Below are positions 24,492-38,900 of a DNA stretch of 64,000 nucleotides, in pieces. A program made the position numbers and the translations under genes. The notes beneath the pieces are model-generated. The model searched no databases and had not been told where the DNA came from. It was given only the letters and a program-made list of their open reading frames with translations. Within the stretch, counting starts at the first letter, position 1; each line of letters opens with the position of its first letter. The DNA comes from Spirodela intermedia (lineage: Eukaryota > Streptophyta > Magnoliopsida > Alismatales > Araceae): NCBI GenBank assembly GCA_902729315.2, contig LR746264.1, positions 5,419,878-5,483,877 of the forward strand, given 5' to 3'.

Positions 24492-26434
24492 ATGGCGCCC
24501 ACGGCTCAGGCATGTCTTCCATCCCGTCCGGCTTGTTGATTCTTCCGCGGTAATCTCGCCGATTCCGCCTTCTTCTTACTGTTCTTCCGTCCGTCCGTCC
24601 GATCTCAGGTGACCAGCGCGGTGGGCGACGGCGGCCTTCGCGGCGATGGGAAGCCGCCGAGGGGCGGCGGTCCGAGCAATTTCAAGGCCGTCAAGTGCAA
24701 TCCCTGCCTGTCGGAGCAGACCATGTCGTTGAGAGGGGTGGTGGCGGAGCTGCTCTCCTGTGCCAACCCAGCGAAGCCCATCGTCTCTCTCGGCGTTGGC
24801 GACCTCTCCAGCCACGCCTGCTTCCGGAAGGCCCGAGACTTCTCCAAATACGTCGCAGAGGCCGTCTCGTCCGGCGACTTCGACGGCTACCCTCCTTCCT
24901 GCGGCTACCCGTTCGCTCGCCGGTAAACTCCTCATCATCCCGGTCAAGAAGAAAACCGAGCTTCATTTTTCATCAGTTTTCTGCGATTCCTCGGCATTAC
25001 GCTCGAGCTGACTGCGACTGCAAGCCGAGGTCAGCCGACGGCCGGGGCCGGCGGGCGGCACTGCGGCGGGACCTGCGCTCGCCGCCGCCCGCCCACCGCA
25101 ACCCCCGGCTAACCCAGTCGGATCGATTTTCCGACGATTAACAGCGTGTCGTTGGGCCTGGCCGGTCTTTCAACAGCTTTATTCCACTAAATTTAGAACA
25201 AGACGGGCTTTCAAACCAGCTGCTCTCCCCTGACGAAGGAGACAAGAAATAATTGAAGATAGTAATTCCGATGAATGGGCTCCTTGTCCGAGTGGCCCTG
25301 GCGTCGTACCACGCTCCTGCCCCCAAACCCGTTGACGTGGAGACTTGACACCCACCGATTTCCCGTAGGATTTAAGTCGGGATGCGTTTTATGCGGTGAA
25401 GAGGTCGACACATGGAACCCACCGAAGAATCTCGAACGGCGATCTCCCGCCGCACGTGAAAATTTGATTCTGCATCGTCAATTTTTGTTTTTGTTGGTGA
25501 TGTGATCGTTGGGGTGATTTTTATTCGAGCTCCGAGCTAAAAATGGAGTCGGAGATTTGGCTGTTCTGAGAGGGTCTGTCTCTCTGGATGTGATCTTCCG
25601 GCAGGGCCGTGGCGGACTACCTGTCGAGGGGAACGGCGGCTGCCGGGGGCGGAGCGGCGGCGACGGTGGCGGAGCACGACGTCTTCCTTACCTGCGGGGG
25701 GACGCAGGCACTGCAGCTGTGCCTGGCGACGCTGGCCACCCGCGGCTGCAACGTACTGCTGCCGCGGCCTGGCTTCCCGCCCTACGAGGCAACCTGCGCC
25801 ATGCACGGCATCGAGCCCCGCTACTACGACCTGCTGCCGGGCAGCGCCTGGGAAGTGGACCTCGGCGGCGTCAGGGCGCTCGCCGACGATCGCACCGCCG
25901 CCCTCGTCGTCATCAACCCCAACAATCCCAGCGGCGCCGTCTTCTCCCGGCGCCACCTCCTCCAGGTACAGCCCACAACCTACCACCCCTCGCCGCCGCC
26001 CCCTTCTAAACCCTAAACCTTTGAAACGAGCTTCTCTGTGTCTGTAGATCGCGGAGGCTGCGAGGGCCCTGAACCTGCCCGTCATCGCGGACGAGCTCTA
26101 CGGGCACATGGTCTTCCAGGAGGCCGAGTTCGTTCCCATGGCGGTTTTCTCGGCGGTGGCCCCCATCCTCACCATCGGAGCTCTCTCCAAGCGGTGGCTC
26201 GTCCCCGGCTGGCGGCTCGGATGGATTGCCGTCAACGATCCCTCCGGCGCTCTCCGCCAGGTGCGCCCTCCTCCATGCATGTGATGCAGACGTTCATCCG
26301 CCAGGTGCGCCCTGAACCTGCCCAATTCAATCGCGATCGATTGATCGTTCGCTTGCTTGATTTTTATAGGTTAAGATGGGTATCGAGAGGCTCATGAACA
26401 TCTCCCTCGGACCAACGTCTATCATTCAAGTACC

Positions 26435-26465
<31 letters not shown>

Positions 26466-27193
26466 TCTCCCTTCTCTCTTCTCTCTCTCTCTTATTTCTC
26501 TCTGATGGCGTGAAATATCAGGCGGCGATTCCCCCTCTGCTGTCGCCCTCATGTGAGGAGTTCCACCGGCAAGTTTTGGGGGAGCTGGAGTCGTCGTGCA
26601 ACGTCCTCTACAAGATGATGATGGAGGTGGAGGCGTTCAAGTGCTACTCCAAGCCGCAGGGAGCCATGTTCACCATGGTAAAACCTTATTATTTGGATGG
26701 CTAACCTTATTATATTAGATTGTACGATGTAACTAGATGCTCGTCTGGTTCTGCAGGTTGAGGTCAACGCGAGGCTCCTCCCTGGCATAGGAGACGACAT
26801 GGACTTCGCTAGGGAACTGATGAGGGAAGAATCGATACTGGTTCTGCCAGGTAATGACAAGCTACAATTTGTTATGCGTTGACTACAATACCAGCATTAA
26901 TTTACCGCACATCCAGAAAGAATGCAATCTTTTATAATGCCGGCATTGATTTTCCGAGCAAGTATATCCGCAAACCGCTGCCTTGTTGACGACCCATTAA
27001 CGACCTGCATCAACATCTTCTAGGATCCGTGGTCGGCCTGAAGAACTGGATCAGGATATTCTTCGGGGTTTCAACAACTACACTGGAAGACGCGTGCGAC
27101 CGCATCAGAGGATTCTGCGAGCGACGACGAGGGCGACCAGATCACACAGCAATACTCCCCACATTCTCATCGAGCAGAGAAAGCTGGGTCTGA
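24492..27193 (+). CDS. Tyrosine/nicotianamine aminotransferase-like (TAT/NAAT family) PLP enzyme
   Basis: Class I/II aminotransferase of the TAT family, which transfers the amino group of tyrosine (or nicotianamine in grasses) to 2-oxoglutarate; the substrate here cannot be told from sequence. Exons: 24492-24509 (tentative), 24609-24922, 25605-25965, 26048-26260, 26370-26429, 26522-26677, 26757-26850, 27024-27193 (TGA), giving 461 aa. Landmarks are the [15 protein letters not shown] block that binds PLP phosphate, INPNNPSG with Asn218, IADELYG with Asp246 and Tyr249, Lys279 in [16 protein letters not shown] as Schiff-base lysine, and NWIRIFFG with the carboxylate-binding Arg. The start is uncertain: the ATG at 24492 reaches a stop unless a GC-AG intron (24510-24608) is removed; otherwise the first in-frame ATG in exon 2 is at 24723, still upstream of the conserved core. 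Codons are very GC-rich. The region after GFCERR is unusual and poorly conserved looking. Confidence 0.88.
26254..26313 (+). repeat. 16-bp direct repeat duplicating the exon 4 splice donor
   Basis: CCGCCAGGTGCGCCCT occurs perfectly at 26254-26269 and again at 26298-26313. Each copy contains CAG|GTGCGC. The first is the donor used in my model (exon end 26260); the second would add 44 nt to the exon and bring in a stop. Confidence 0.9.
26433..26492. repeat. (CT)n tract in an aminotransferase intron
   Basis: CT-rich microsatellite with TTC interruptions, entirely within the intron between 26429 and 26522. Confidence 0.9.
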
Positions 27194-27550
27194 GAAAACA
27201 AGAGAGTACATATCCCCTGTATAGATTTTGCAGAGCCATGTCGAGGAGAACTAATGGGTATTCGGTAAATCCAACCGTACATCCTTACTTTATTGCGCTG
27301 TGAAAATATAGAAGCATAAACATCCCTTGTATAGAAGCATAACAGCGGCGAGAAAAAATGATTCGGAGAGCGGGAAGGAACGGAAGGTGTTTCCCGCCTT
27401 TTACGGATTCAAAAAATCAGATGGGACAGGGGGAAACCTGAGATCAATGGGGAGTATTCATTACGCGAAAGGATGCGGCATCAGATTCGCCGAATTTACA
27501 GTGCGGCCGGGCAAAACATCAGGATAGAGAAAGTTGACGGAAGGGAGAAC
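27194..27550. other. Convergent 3' intergenic region
   Basis: About 360 bp between the aminotransferase stop (+) and the H2A.X stop (-). It must contain both 3' UTRs. No other gene is seen. Confidence 0.6.
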
Positions 27551-28400
<850 letters not shown>

Positions 28401-29731
28401 TTTTGTTTTTACCCAATTTAAATTATTATTTAAAATAATAACCGGCCGATAAAATCTTTTACTTAGAATTTTTAAAAATTTCGTTCTTAGTGGTTGTTTT
28501 TGTAATATTCTAATGTCCTCAAATTTTACAGCATCAAATAATTCACCAAAATTAATAATAGCTAGCCCCTCGGAAATTATAGCTAATATCTAATGATTCA
28601 CCCAAGCGTAAGTTACTATTTATTTCGAGGTTTAATAGCCTAATATATCTCGAAAAAATAAGTTACATGGATAATGATAAGAATGTTTAATCCACAGTAA
28701 TTTATCATAAATATGGTATTTCTAAGACCTAAGCCTTACCTTCGTTATCCTTCCCAACAACAACATTGTCTGATCGAAGAAAATAAATAAATAAAAATGG
28801 CTATCTATATATTTAGAGAAAAAATGGTGAAATTTATAGCGTTTTCTATGAGAGAGAGAGAGAGAGAGGTTTGACCCCGAAATGCGGCAAATGGGGCAGA
28901 GAGTTCGCACGGCCAAAAGTCACAGCTTCCAAGAAGACCCGTCCCTTTTAAATGGGGTATTAATTTATTTATTAAATAGTTGAATATCTTGCCACAAGGA
29001 TGAGGAGGTGACGAAAGGGAAGCTCTTAGTTTACCCCATTATTGGTCTAACGCGCTGGCAATTGAATAGACAAGATTATCCTATCTCTCGGTCTGAAAAT
29101 ATATAAGAGTGAAAGGATATGTCGGTCATTTCGGTCTATTATGAGGGGCTGGTGGGGAAAAGTGCTGGATAGATGCACGGTCAGTACACGTATTGTCGTG
29201 CGTTAATTATTCTTAGACCCTCAAGAATCAAACCTATTAATAGGAAGACCCTTTAGTTTTTGTTGTCTCAGTCTCCAGGAACCGCGTGATAGCGAAGATT
29301 CAGGACGACACTAGACGAGCTTTCTTACGATTATTTTAATCCCCCTTTTCCCTTATAGAAAATGTTCACGAGGGTAGTCCTCTCAGCACGCGTGACGGCG
29401 GGGGGAGGTGCATGAATCTCTTTGGGGAAGTGGTAATTTGTAAATAAAACCTCCCCAGAACTACGGAAACCGTGCTGAGTGCCTGCGGTCAGCGCACAGG
29501 ACGGCCAGCCCTCCGGGTGTGGATAGCGGGGCCCACTTCCATGGCGACATCCTGACTCGTCACCTGCATAAACGGGAAATAAGAAGATAATTAGGCGAAA
29601 ATCTCACTGGCAGGACTTGCCTCGTGTTTTTAGCCTATTTTAATTAAATAATTTGGGGCTTTAAAAATTAGTTTTATTGTCGGAGCTATGTCGACATCCC
29701 GGTAGATTTTGACAAGTCAGTGGGGGTCCAC
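28401..29731. other. Intergenic region between divergent H2A.X and SPL7
   Basis: AT-rich to about 28860, with a (GA)n tract at 28850-28869, then mixed composition toward the SPL7 leader. No gene seen on either strand. Confidence 0.5.
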
Positions 29732-29947
29732 ATGAGGGAGGCGGGTCCCCGTCGCGTCCGGTTACCGCTAATCGCCTACCGCCATTCGCTTCCATTCTTC
29801 CCCTCTTTCTTAGCCCCAACCTCTGTCCTCCCCCTCCCCCAAGCTGCCGCAGCTGACAGAGGGAATTCGGGCGTGGTGGGGAACGGAGAGGTCTCCGTTG
29901 CTGCCGGCGGTATCCACGGCCGCTCCGTCGTCTATGTCTACTCCTGA
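29732..29947 (+). other. Upstream ORF overlapping the SPL7 start codon
   Basis: An ATG at 29732 opens a 71-codon frame ending TGA at 29945-29947, so it runs past the SPL7 ATG at 29934 in a different frame. If the mRNA starts upstream of 29732, ribosomes that translate it cannot simply reinitiate at the SPL7 start. The peptide (begins MREAGPRRVRLPLIAYRHSL) has no recognised homologue. Whether it is in the leader depends on the transcription start, which I cannot see. Confidence 0.35.
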
Positions 29948-32900
29948 TCCCGGGGTGAGGTCGCCGGCGATGGAGGAGCTACCTGATTCTGGGGACGGGC
30001 CCGTGGACGAGGCTGCGGGGATCTGGGATTGGGGGAACCTGCTGGACTTCACCATAGAAGCTGAAGAGCCGTTTATGGCATCGTGGGAGCGGGAGGACGG
30101 GGACCTTCAGGCTTCGTCGCCTCCCTCAGCGCCGATTCCTCATGAGCCATTCCAGGAGTCGTCGCCGGGGTCTTCGATCCAGACGAGTACGACTGCGGGG
30201 GAGGCGAGGACCAGCGCAGGTGGCCCGAGTCGTGTTCGGAAACGAGATCCGAGGCTGGCGTGCGAGAATTTCCTCGCGGGTAGAGTCCCCTGCGCTTGTC
30301 CAGAGCTTGATCGCAAGGCGGAAGAGGAGGAGGAGCAGGCAGCGAGGGCTGTCGCTGGTGCAGGGAGGAAAAAGGTGAGGACAGGGGGGACGACGGGTGT
30401 CGCACGGTGCCAGGTTCCCGGGTGCGGAGCTGATATTAGAGAGCTTAAAGGCTACCACCGCCGTCACCGGGTATGCCTAAGATGTGCGAATGCATCGTCG
30501 GTGCTTTTGGACGGCGAGCTCAAGCGCTACTGCCAACAGTGTGGCAAGTAAGGGTTATTTTTCTTTTTTCTAAACAGCGTCACTTTTCTTCAATTATGGC
30601 GGCAGTACAATTTACTTTCCTTGCACTGCGATTAATTTGAAAGAAAAGAGGGGAAGTTGAATTTTGTCGATTCATCTGAACTATCACCGATGTTGGGAAA
30701 TCAAAAATGGAAAATTAGATACGCAATTGTGCTTAAACACCCAAGATAGCTGGCAAAATTGAAAGGCAAACCTAAACTGTTAATTACCGGTAGACTTCTT
30801 TGTTAGCCATCCCCGGAGAATTCAGCTCAAAACTGCTGGGCTTCATAACTTATATGCTCTGTGCATTTTATGTTAATGAATTGCTGTGCTGTTTGCCTTC
30901 AAACCTGAAAGAAGGAATATCGACTTCTATGCGTAGTAAACTCGTATGTTATTTTGGAGACACTAACTAGTGGATTGTTGAAATTTAGCTTATTGTTATT
31001 TATTCCTATGTGATGTATCTCTTATATTTCATCATCTTCTCAATTTGCTACCTTTTCGTGATTTTTTTGGGAAAAAGAAAATTGATCAGGATCATCTTTC
31101 GTCAATGCAGCATTTCATCTTGGGTAAACCCAGAGAATAACATTTCGTTACTAACTTCCAGGTTTCATGTACTGCCTGACTTTGACGAAGGTAAACGTAG
31201 TTGTAGAAGAAAACTAGAACGGCATAACAGAAGGAGGAGAAGGAGATCAGTTGATCACAACAGTTTGGCGGAAAATGAAAAGGAGCCTCTAGTCAGCGTT
31301 CTATCAGATGTTGCTTGTGAAGATGAACCAACAAACGGTGAGAGTCGATTGAGGTTGTCCAAAATCGTGTTTCATTATATGCTGTTTTTTTTATTCTCCT
31401 TGTTGAGGAACACAGAAATGGAACAAATGCACCGTAGAAAATCCTGAAAACACCTGTAAATTCTTCTAGTTTTATGTAATGAATTTGGCCATGTCACATA
31501 AAATTTGAAAAGGCATATTAAGTTCAGGCATTTTCAGGCAGTGAATTCAATTAGAAGTGCAGTTGCTTTTGGATCACTCAGTTTGGCATTTTATTCTACC
31601 CTTTCTTTAGTTAGTTTATCTAAGTTATCTTCCTAATTTGTATTTACATGTCTAAAGGAAGTGTTTTTAATAATTTCCATGCGTGGTTCATGTACTACTT
31701 TTACTCGATTTAGGCTACCATTAATTAGGTTTCATCATTTATGCATTCTACATTATTGGAGTCTGCAATTTTTTGTAAGTGACATGCATAAACTATTTTT
31801 TGCAAGTGTCATGAAGGTAATGTTAAGGTTGTTACTGTTACTTCCTCTCTCCTCTTTACCTTTGAATTGTTTCCACTTTTACTAATGAATGCTTGATGTT
31901 GCCACCCTATTTCTTAGCTTCCTATAGGAAAGGCTTCATCAGATCTTTGGTCAACGACATGAAGAGAATTGAAAGTTCCGATTTTATCATGGGATTTGCA
32001 TTCTTTATTATCTGCATTATTGCAAACTTCAAGGGACTTTTTGTGTTGGCGGATTGCTTCATGGGGGGTCGTGACACTATATGACATTCTTTCAAAAGTT
32101 AACTGCTTAGAGGGTTACTCCCCTGGCAATTAATCGTGTGACTCTTCCCCCTCTCTTTTCGATACTCCATGCATTATGCCAAAGAGAAGAATGACTAGGC
32201 TCTACTTCAAGGGAGACGATACTAAGAGGTGTTTTGTTATAGATGATTGAAAGCAGACTTTGTGGGAAGAGATGTCATGGTCTTATGTTATAGACTGTTG
32301 AGGGTATTGGTATTACCTTCTAAAAAAGTGGCTTTTATAGGAAATAGACCATTGACTCTTCAGTCGATTGGGAGCAGAGTTACATGGTTATGGATGATTT
32401 CTTGCTGCCGCTACAAGATTTTTAGGCATTTCGTGGTCATTTGACGTTTTATCTGAAAAGCTTATTGGCAAAACTGAATGCTGAGTGAATTCGTCGGACT
32501 TCACTAAAACTCCAAAAAGGCTCCAAAGCTAGAAGTAATGTGACACATATCTCGACAGATAATGATACGAATGTAATTATGGCCACAGGAAAGCCACTAA
32601 GATGGAGAATTCAACTAATTCGCCTATTCCATTGTAACGAAATTAGAGAGTGTGATGAGTTTGTAATCAAAATATTTGAAGAAGTTTCTCTTATTGATTA
32701 GCATTTATCAACAACATGATAATTGGGTGAGCTTTACATGATTTGTGTTTCTAGGATAGAAGAATCTGGGTCGATCAACAAGTTTCATGCAATGTACAAT
32801 GGTTCTTGAAGATTGTCTCTCTGATTATCTAGTATTGGACAGTATTTTCAGTTTCATAAAGAAGTTCTGTCCACTCACTTGAAGCACATAAGTCATCGGG

Positions 32901-35900
32901 TAGAAATTTCCCTGACCTTAGAATAATTTTTTTTATTGTGTTCCATACAATAGGTCGTGTGCTTTGGAGAAACGAAAAAAGGATCTCTTTTTGAAAGGCT
33001 GGAATCCTATACTAAAGGTAAATGAGTAAATCGGGGATGAAGGAGAATATGTAAAGACTCACAAACAGCACCTCATGCTCTATATACGGAAATTAGAAAG
33101 ACTTCCTGCCTCACCCAAGACTGATGCATTAAGAAGCTTCATTAAAAGCAAAGCATTCATTGACTCCTAAGATTTTTGATAAAGCATGCACAATCATAAC
33201 GATCCGATCCCTGGCTTCCTTGAGTCAGTGATTACAACAATCATTAGAAAAGCTCAATTATCAATGCTCTTTATTGTGTGATCCAGAAATCTCTCAGCTC
33301 CTTGAATTCCTTTGTTGCACCTAGATTTCAGTCAGTGTTAAGAACCTCCATCTTTTCTCCTCATAGTTTTTTCTCAAACAAACGTTTAAAAAATATGTAT
33401 CCTAAATTAATCTCTTTTTTTGTACTAGATCATGATCCATATATATGGAAAATAATTGTTTTGTTCTCTTTGCAGTTGATAGCGAATTGTCAAATGGAAT
33501 TTCTGGTGGTTTGAATGGTCTTTTTGTGATCAACAAAACTGTTGGAACCGATACATCATTGGAACCTGAAGACAGAGATACTTCTCCCGGTCTTTCTGTT
33601 CCTAGTTTCCATACTATTCAGAGTAATAACACTGCATCTTTTGTGGCTTCTGATGAAACTCAAACAGAAGAAAAAATCGAGAAAACCAAGTCCACTATTT
33701 CTTCATCATTTTGTGAAAATAAGAGTAATTATTCATCCATGGTAGGTGTACACTATCTTGACTTCTGTAATTTCCTTTCCTGTCTCAATTCAGGTCATGC
33801 TTTCTCTAACTAGGAGAATATGTTATATTACGTGATTGCAGTACCCAACAGGTCGTGTATCATTCAAGCTATATGACTGGAATCCTGCTGAATTCCCAAG
33901 ACGGCTCCGACATCAAGTACATTTATAAGTTTATAAATGCAGTTTAGTATTTGCAAGGAATTTTGTATTTTAACTGATGCTTCTGGTTCTTTACTGACGG
34001 GTTATTTTTTACTCCAAATTTTTAGATCTTTCAATGGTTGTCAAGCATGCCTGTAGAGTTGGAGGGGTATATACGTCCTGGATGTACCATTCTGACACTC
34101 TTCATTGCAATGCCACAGTCTATGTGGGATAAGGTGGGATTTGATATATTTTACGTTCTGTTCTTGAACTACCTTATGGTATTTGATGTTCAATATATGT
34201 GTGTCATGAAGCAAATAGTGTGCTGGAATTGTCTCTAGCCAAAATGATGAGGGATACATGGGGGTTTTGGCAAATCACTTTGTTCATCCACCAATGACCA
34301 TGATACCCTTGATATGTCGAAAATCTTTTTATTGTTGGAGATCATGCATTCTCTGCAGCACTCTGATTCTGATCCAAAACAGTCATATATCTTAATCTGA
34401 GGTTTGGGGGAGTAGTAAACCCTCTCCATGAAGTGGAAAATAAAAACCCCAACTAGGACTTGAGTAAGTATGACTTGGATCAGCTGTGACCCAGCAGAAG
34501 TTGATTTTTTAGCTCTTGCCTGAAGAAGGCAGAGGAAAATGAGGACTGACGTAGAAATTGAGGAAGAAGTTGGAAGAGGAATAAAAGTGCTGGTCTCTGG
34601 TCGCTGTGGGTTGTCTTCCTTCCATCTTTCACTGTTGCGCTGCTCAACCTCCGACTGTTGCACGGCTCCCTCCTAATTTTTACTTTAGTTGCGTTCTCTT
34701 TGACTATAGTACTTTTTCTGTGTACTTTATTAATTATGAGAGCGATCTTTTTGTTTTATTTCCTTTCACCCCAATTGGGCTTTTCCCTCAGATCAGCTGA
34801 TTTTGTCAATCCAACTGGGTTGGAATGACTAGCATTAGTATATCTTATTTTTAATGGCAGGCTCATTCACACGAATGTTGTCTTGTTAAAATTCTTTTTT
34901 TTTATTTGTAAACTTTCCTCATTTTGTGACGTTTCGGTATTATAGTTATGCCACACAAGTCTTCTCTGATTCTTAGATTTCTTTTGTGTAAACTATCATA
35001 TGTAAATATCATTAGCATAACTTCCTTTGTTTTTTCCAATGCTTTATGAAAACTACTTACATTACGGTTGCCCTTGTGCCATGTAGAACTCTTACCCTTG
35101 TTGCGCTCAAAATTGAACTCCTTGCATGAATACAAATGCCTTTTTCTATCTTTTAGTTCCATTACCGCCTTACTGTCTACGTTGCTACAGTGCTATGAAC
35201 ATCTTAATCGTTTGGTATTCATGCATTAGTACAACCTTATTGTTTTATCTTCCTTCAAACTTTCGCTTATCTAAGTTGTCAACAAGATTTAGGGTCTGTT
35301 TTAGCTCTTTCTCGTCCGTAGTCACAAATGATTGAACTTTGTAAAGTATGTTTTTAGTTATATGTTGTTTTTCGTGTTAACATTATTTATGTTGCGGCGA
35401 GAACGCCTTCTAGAACGTCACTGATTATACTTTTCGCTGCATACAGTTGTCCAAGGAGTCAGCAACCTACATAAATGATTTGGTGAAGACACCAAAAAGT
35501 TTGTTTTCTGGGAGAGGAAACATGTTGATCTATCTGAATAACAAGGTTTTTCAGGTCATGAAAGGTAAGCACATGATATTCTCGAGTTGGCTGATGTGAT
35601 GTCATGTGCTTTTTTTACCCGCTTAATTCTTTAGTCTAGTTAGTTTGGTAACTGCCTTCCCATAATGTCTTCGGATACTGATTTATTTGTCTTCTACTAA
35701 AAATCTTTTAACTTGAGTTTCATAAATGAATGTTGTGTCTTAATGTTGAATGATTCTATAGTATGTACTTTTTGAGTAAAATTTCTTATGTACATATTGC
35801 GAGTACCCGCTAATGTTCTCTCATTGTAAAGATAATTGCAAATGATCCCTGTTAAGTGGTTTGTACGGTTTATACTTGCTCAAATAAGTAATGAATAACT

Positions 35901-38900
35901 AGATTATCTTATTCTCATTGTTCACAACCCATCATACTATCCATTTTTTATCAAAGTTTTCTACAAAATTGTTTGTTGTGTACTCCGAGCTTTCTATAGT
36001 TTGGTTTATAATTTTTGAACCAAAACGTAATGGGGATCTATATACCAGCTGGAGGACATGCACACAGAACTTGTCAATTCTGTGAAGGATCAGGCTGAGG
36101 AGAGGGGGGGTATTACGTTTTCTTTGTCCCTTTTATCCATCATTGGTGAGGGAAACCCCTGGAGGATTCCATCCAAGTAAGGAACTAGGGAAAACAAATC
36201 ATGGAGATTAAAGCTACAGATAAGAAGCAATCAAGTACTTTGGTTGAAAATGACATTTAAATCTTGAGTTTGCATAATCATATTAGAGAAAATTCTTGTG
36301 GAAACTGCATATGAGCTTTTATGAAGATAGTGAAAGATGTGACTGCAGACATTATGTGAATATACCATATGAGGCAATAAGGTTCATTCCCCCCCATCTC
36401 CTCTCTTTTGTTTTTTTGAGTGTTCTCTCTCTCTCTCTTTCTCTCTCCTCGTGGACTGTTATATCTTCTAGCAGTTTTTATTTTTCAAGACTTTGCTTTT
36501 TTGCATTCTTCCTCGGAGCTTATTTTTGGAAAACCTATTGTGGGAGATGACTGAGGATCCAAAGGCTCGGTACTTTGATGTGTTCCATGGAGAATCTACA
36601 GGTGTAGTTTTTCTGAAATCATTACTCTGCTGCATCCACGAAGTTGCTACGAGGTGGCTTGGAATTCTGTACCATCTATTCATGGATCATGACTGAGAAA
36701 TGTGCTTGCCAACATTTTAGGCGTACATATTTTCGAGGTCACTTTGAACTTAAGGGTCTAAAGCTTATTTGTAAACGCTAACTTGCTTGATGATGCGAGG
36801 GAGTCTGTTATGGATCCATTCATTGTCTTTCCATGTTATAATGTCTATCGAAATCTTGGAATTTGTTATAGTTATGTAGGTCATTTACACAATTGCTCTA
36901 TTTGAATTCTGTTCCAATTCAAACAAATGATCACTAAAAGTTGTTCGAAGCGACTTAAAATTGTAATACAATGGTTAGGTACGTTTATGCTTTGGCTATA
37001 GAAGATACAGCTATCTTTTTTTCACCTGCACGCCGTACAAAGCATTGAAACCTTGCAATGTCTTTTTTGTAAACCCTTTGTTATCACTGAAGGGGACAAC
37101 AGCAGCACAATTTCGCTTGAAACTATGTTCTCCTCAACTTGTATTTGTGGTTTTTGATGGGTCCCCTGAGTTAAATGGATTCCTTACGTATGTGACTTAC
37201 TCATGTTCTTCTAGCTGGTTAGGAGCATATTTTTCCTACTCCTAAGGAGTCGATTGAACCAAGTGTTGTGAGTTGCTGCAGTTGCCCTTGTGAATCATGT
37301 TTTATGCATCCACTTAGGTTTGGTTTTATTCATATGCTCAAATATAATTTTTATCATCAAAGGATCGAAATTTAAACTTTTTCTCTATCATGTAGATGGA
37401 ACGTTTTTGGCGAATATCAAGATGGAGGTGCACGGGCCAAAGATTCATTATGTCTATCCTAATTGTTTCGAGGCTGGCAAATCTATGGAGTTTATTGTGT
37501 GTGGTAGTAATCTACTTCGTCATAAATTTCGGTATGTTAAGACTAAGCTACATAATTGTAGCATCTAGGATGCCTAGGACCTCACATCTGATCTCTTCTG
37601 CATTTATGTCAAATCTATCTTTCTTTTCTTCATTATATCAGGGCAAAAATTTGTGCCCACTGCTCTGACTTGTGCATTATTGTTCTGATGACTGGTCCAT
37701 GCGTTTTCATGAATTACATCCATTCTGTTTGCCTGATATTTAGTTGGTTTTTAACTTTAAAGGGCAGATCACCTGATTTTTGTGGATTATTTCATATTGC
37801 AACCGTGGCCAACGTCAATGGATGGTTATCTAAATGTTTTTGGGTGATGAATTTGTCTTCTTGTGTTGTGTTTTACAGTGGATTTCATGTCTGTCCATTT
37901 AAGGTCTTCATGACCTGGTTTGCAGTTATCTAGATATACTCTTCTGACAAATGGCTGAAAACCAATTTGTAGATAGGTTGGTTGAAAGCTGATTTGTATT
38001 GGCCAGTTCGATATCAACCCACTAGATCTTTGGACCCCCAACGTTATGTCCGGGGATCAGATAGACAAATATTGGATGTTTATATCTGTAATTGATACGA
38101 AGGGATATAAATCTGTAAAGTGAAAAAAAAGAGGACAAATGAATCTCTCCTGGTCCCTCAGTTTTATTGACGTGAAAAAAAGAGGAACAGTACAGCGTAG
38201 ATGAATTAAATAGAGTGGATTGCCGATTATGGATTTTGTGGTCATAATCGAAATTCTCCTTTCTACGGTCCAGCTTTTAATAAGTAAATAAGAGGTATTA
38301 GATTAGAGAAAATGATAGGAACGTGTCTTTGGCCGATCTTCCTTTTTAGGGCCTTGAAAAAAAGAACAAATGCCTGCCAGCTTCAAACTACAGAAGATGG
38401 CTAAACTGAGTAAAATCATTTTGGCCGGGGGTCTTCTGGGATGATGAAGTTTATCAGCTTCTGTAGTATCCATGGAGGAAAAGATTCCCTGAGATCAAGG
38501 CATGGCTTGACCCCTACGATCTGCTGCCTATCTTTGTATTCTGGAACTAGTAGCTAACATAGGCTACTTACTTTCTCCTTTATGTTTTGGTGAGAACTAT
38601 GCATCACTGAGCAGCACCTTGGGTTTTTTGACAACAGGAACGCATAAAGAATTTAACGAAGTGTCACATCCATAGCGGGCGGAAACTATCATGTTGGTAA
38701 AAAGATGCATTTTGCCTACAAGGGATGGATGCTATCCACTATCAATAAGAAGAAAGTGGGGGAGAAGGGGGGGAGGGTGTGTTCTTCCATAAAAGGAACA
38801 CTATTATGGTGGATATATCCTCTATATTTTTCTGATTTGGGGGTTGATTCTGTTCCTTTTTATGCATCCCTCGATTATTTTTCCTCATGTGTAGCTCACA

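Noticed and set aside
32515-32701. Open frame within SPL7 intron 2
   Set aside because: About 60 codons without recognised similarity, no SPL7 homology and no consistent splice sites; left as intron.
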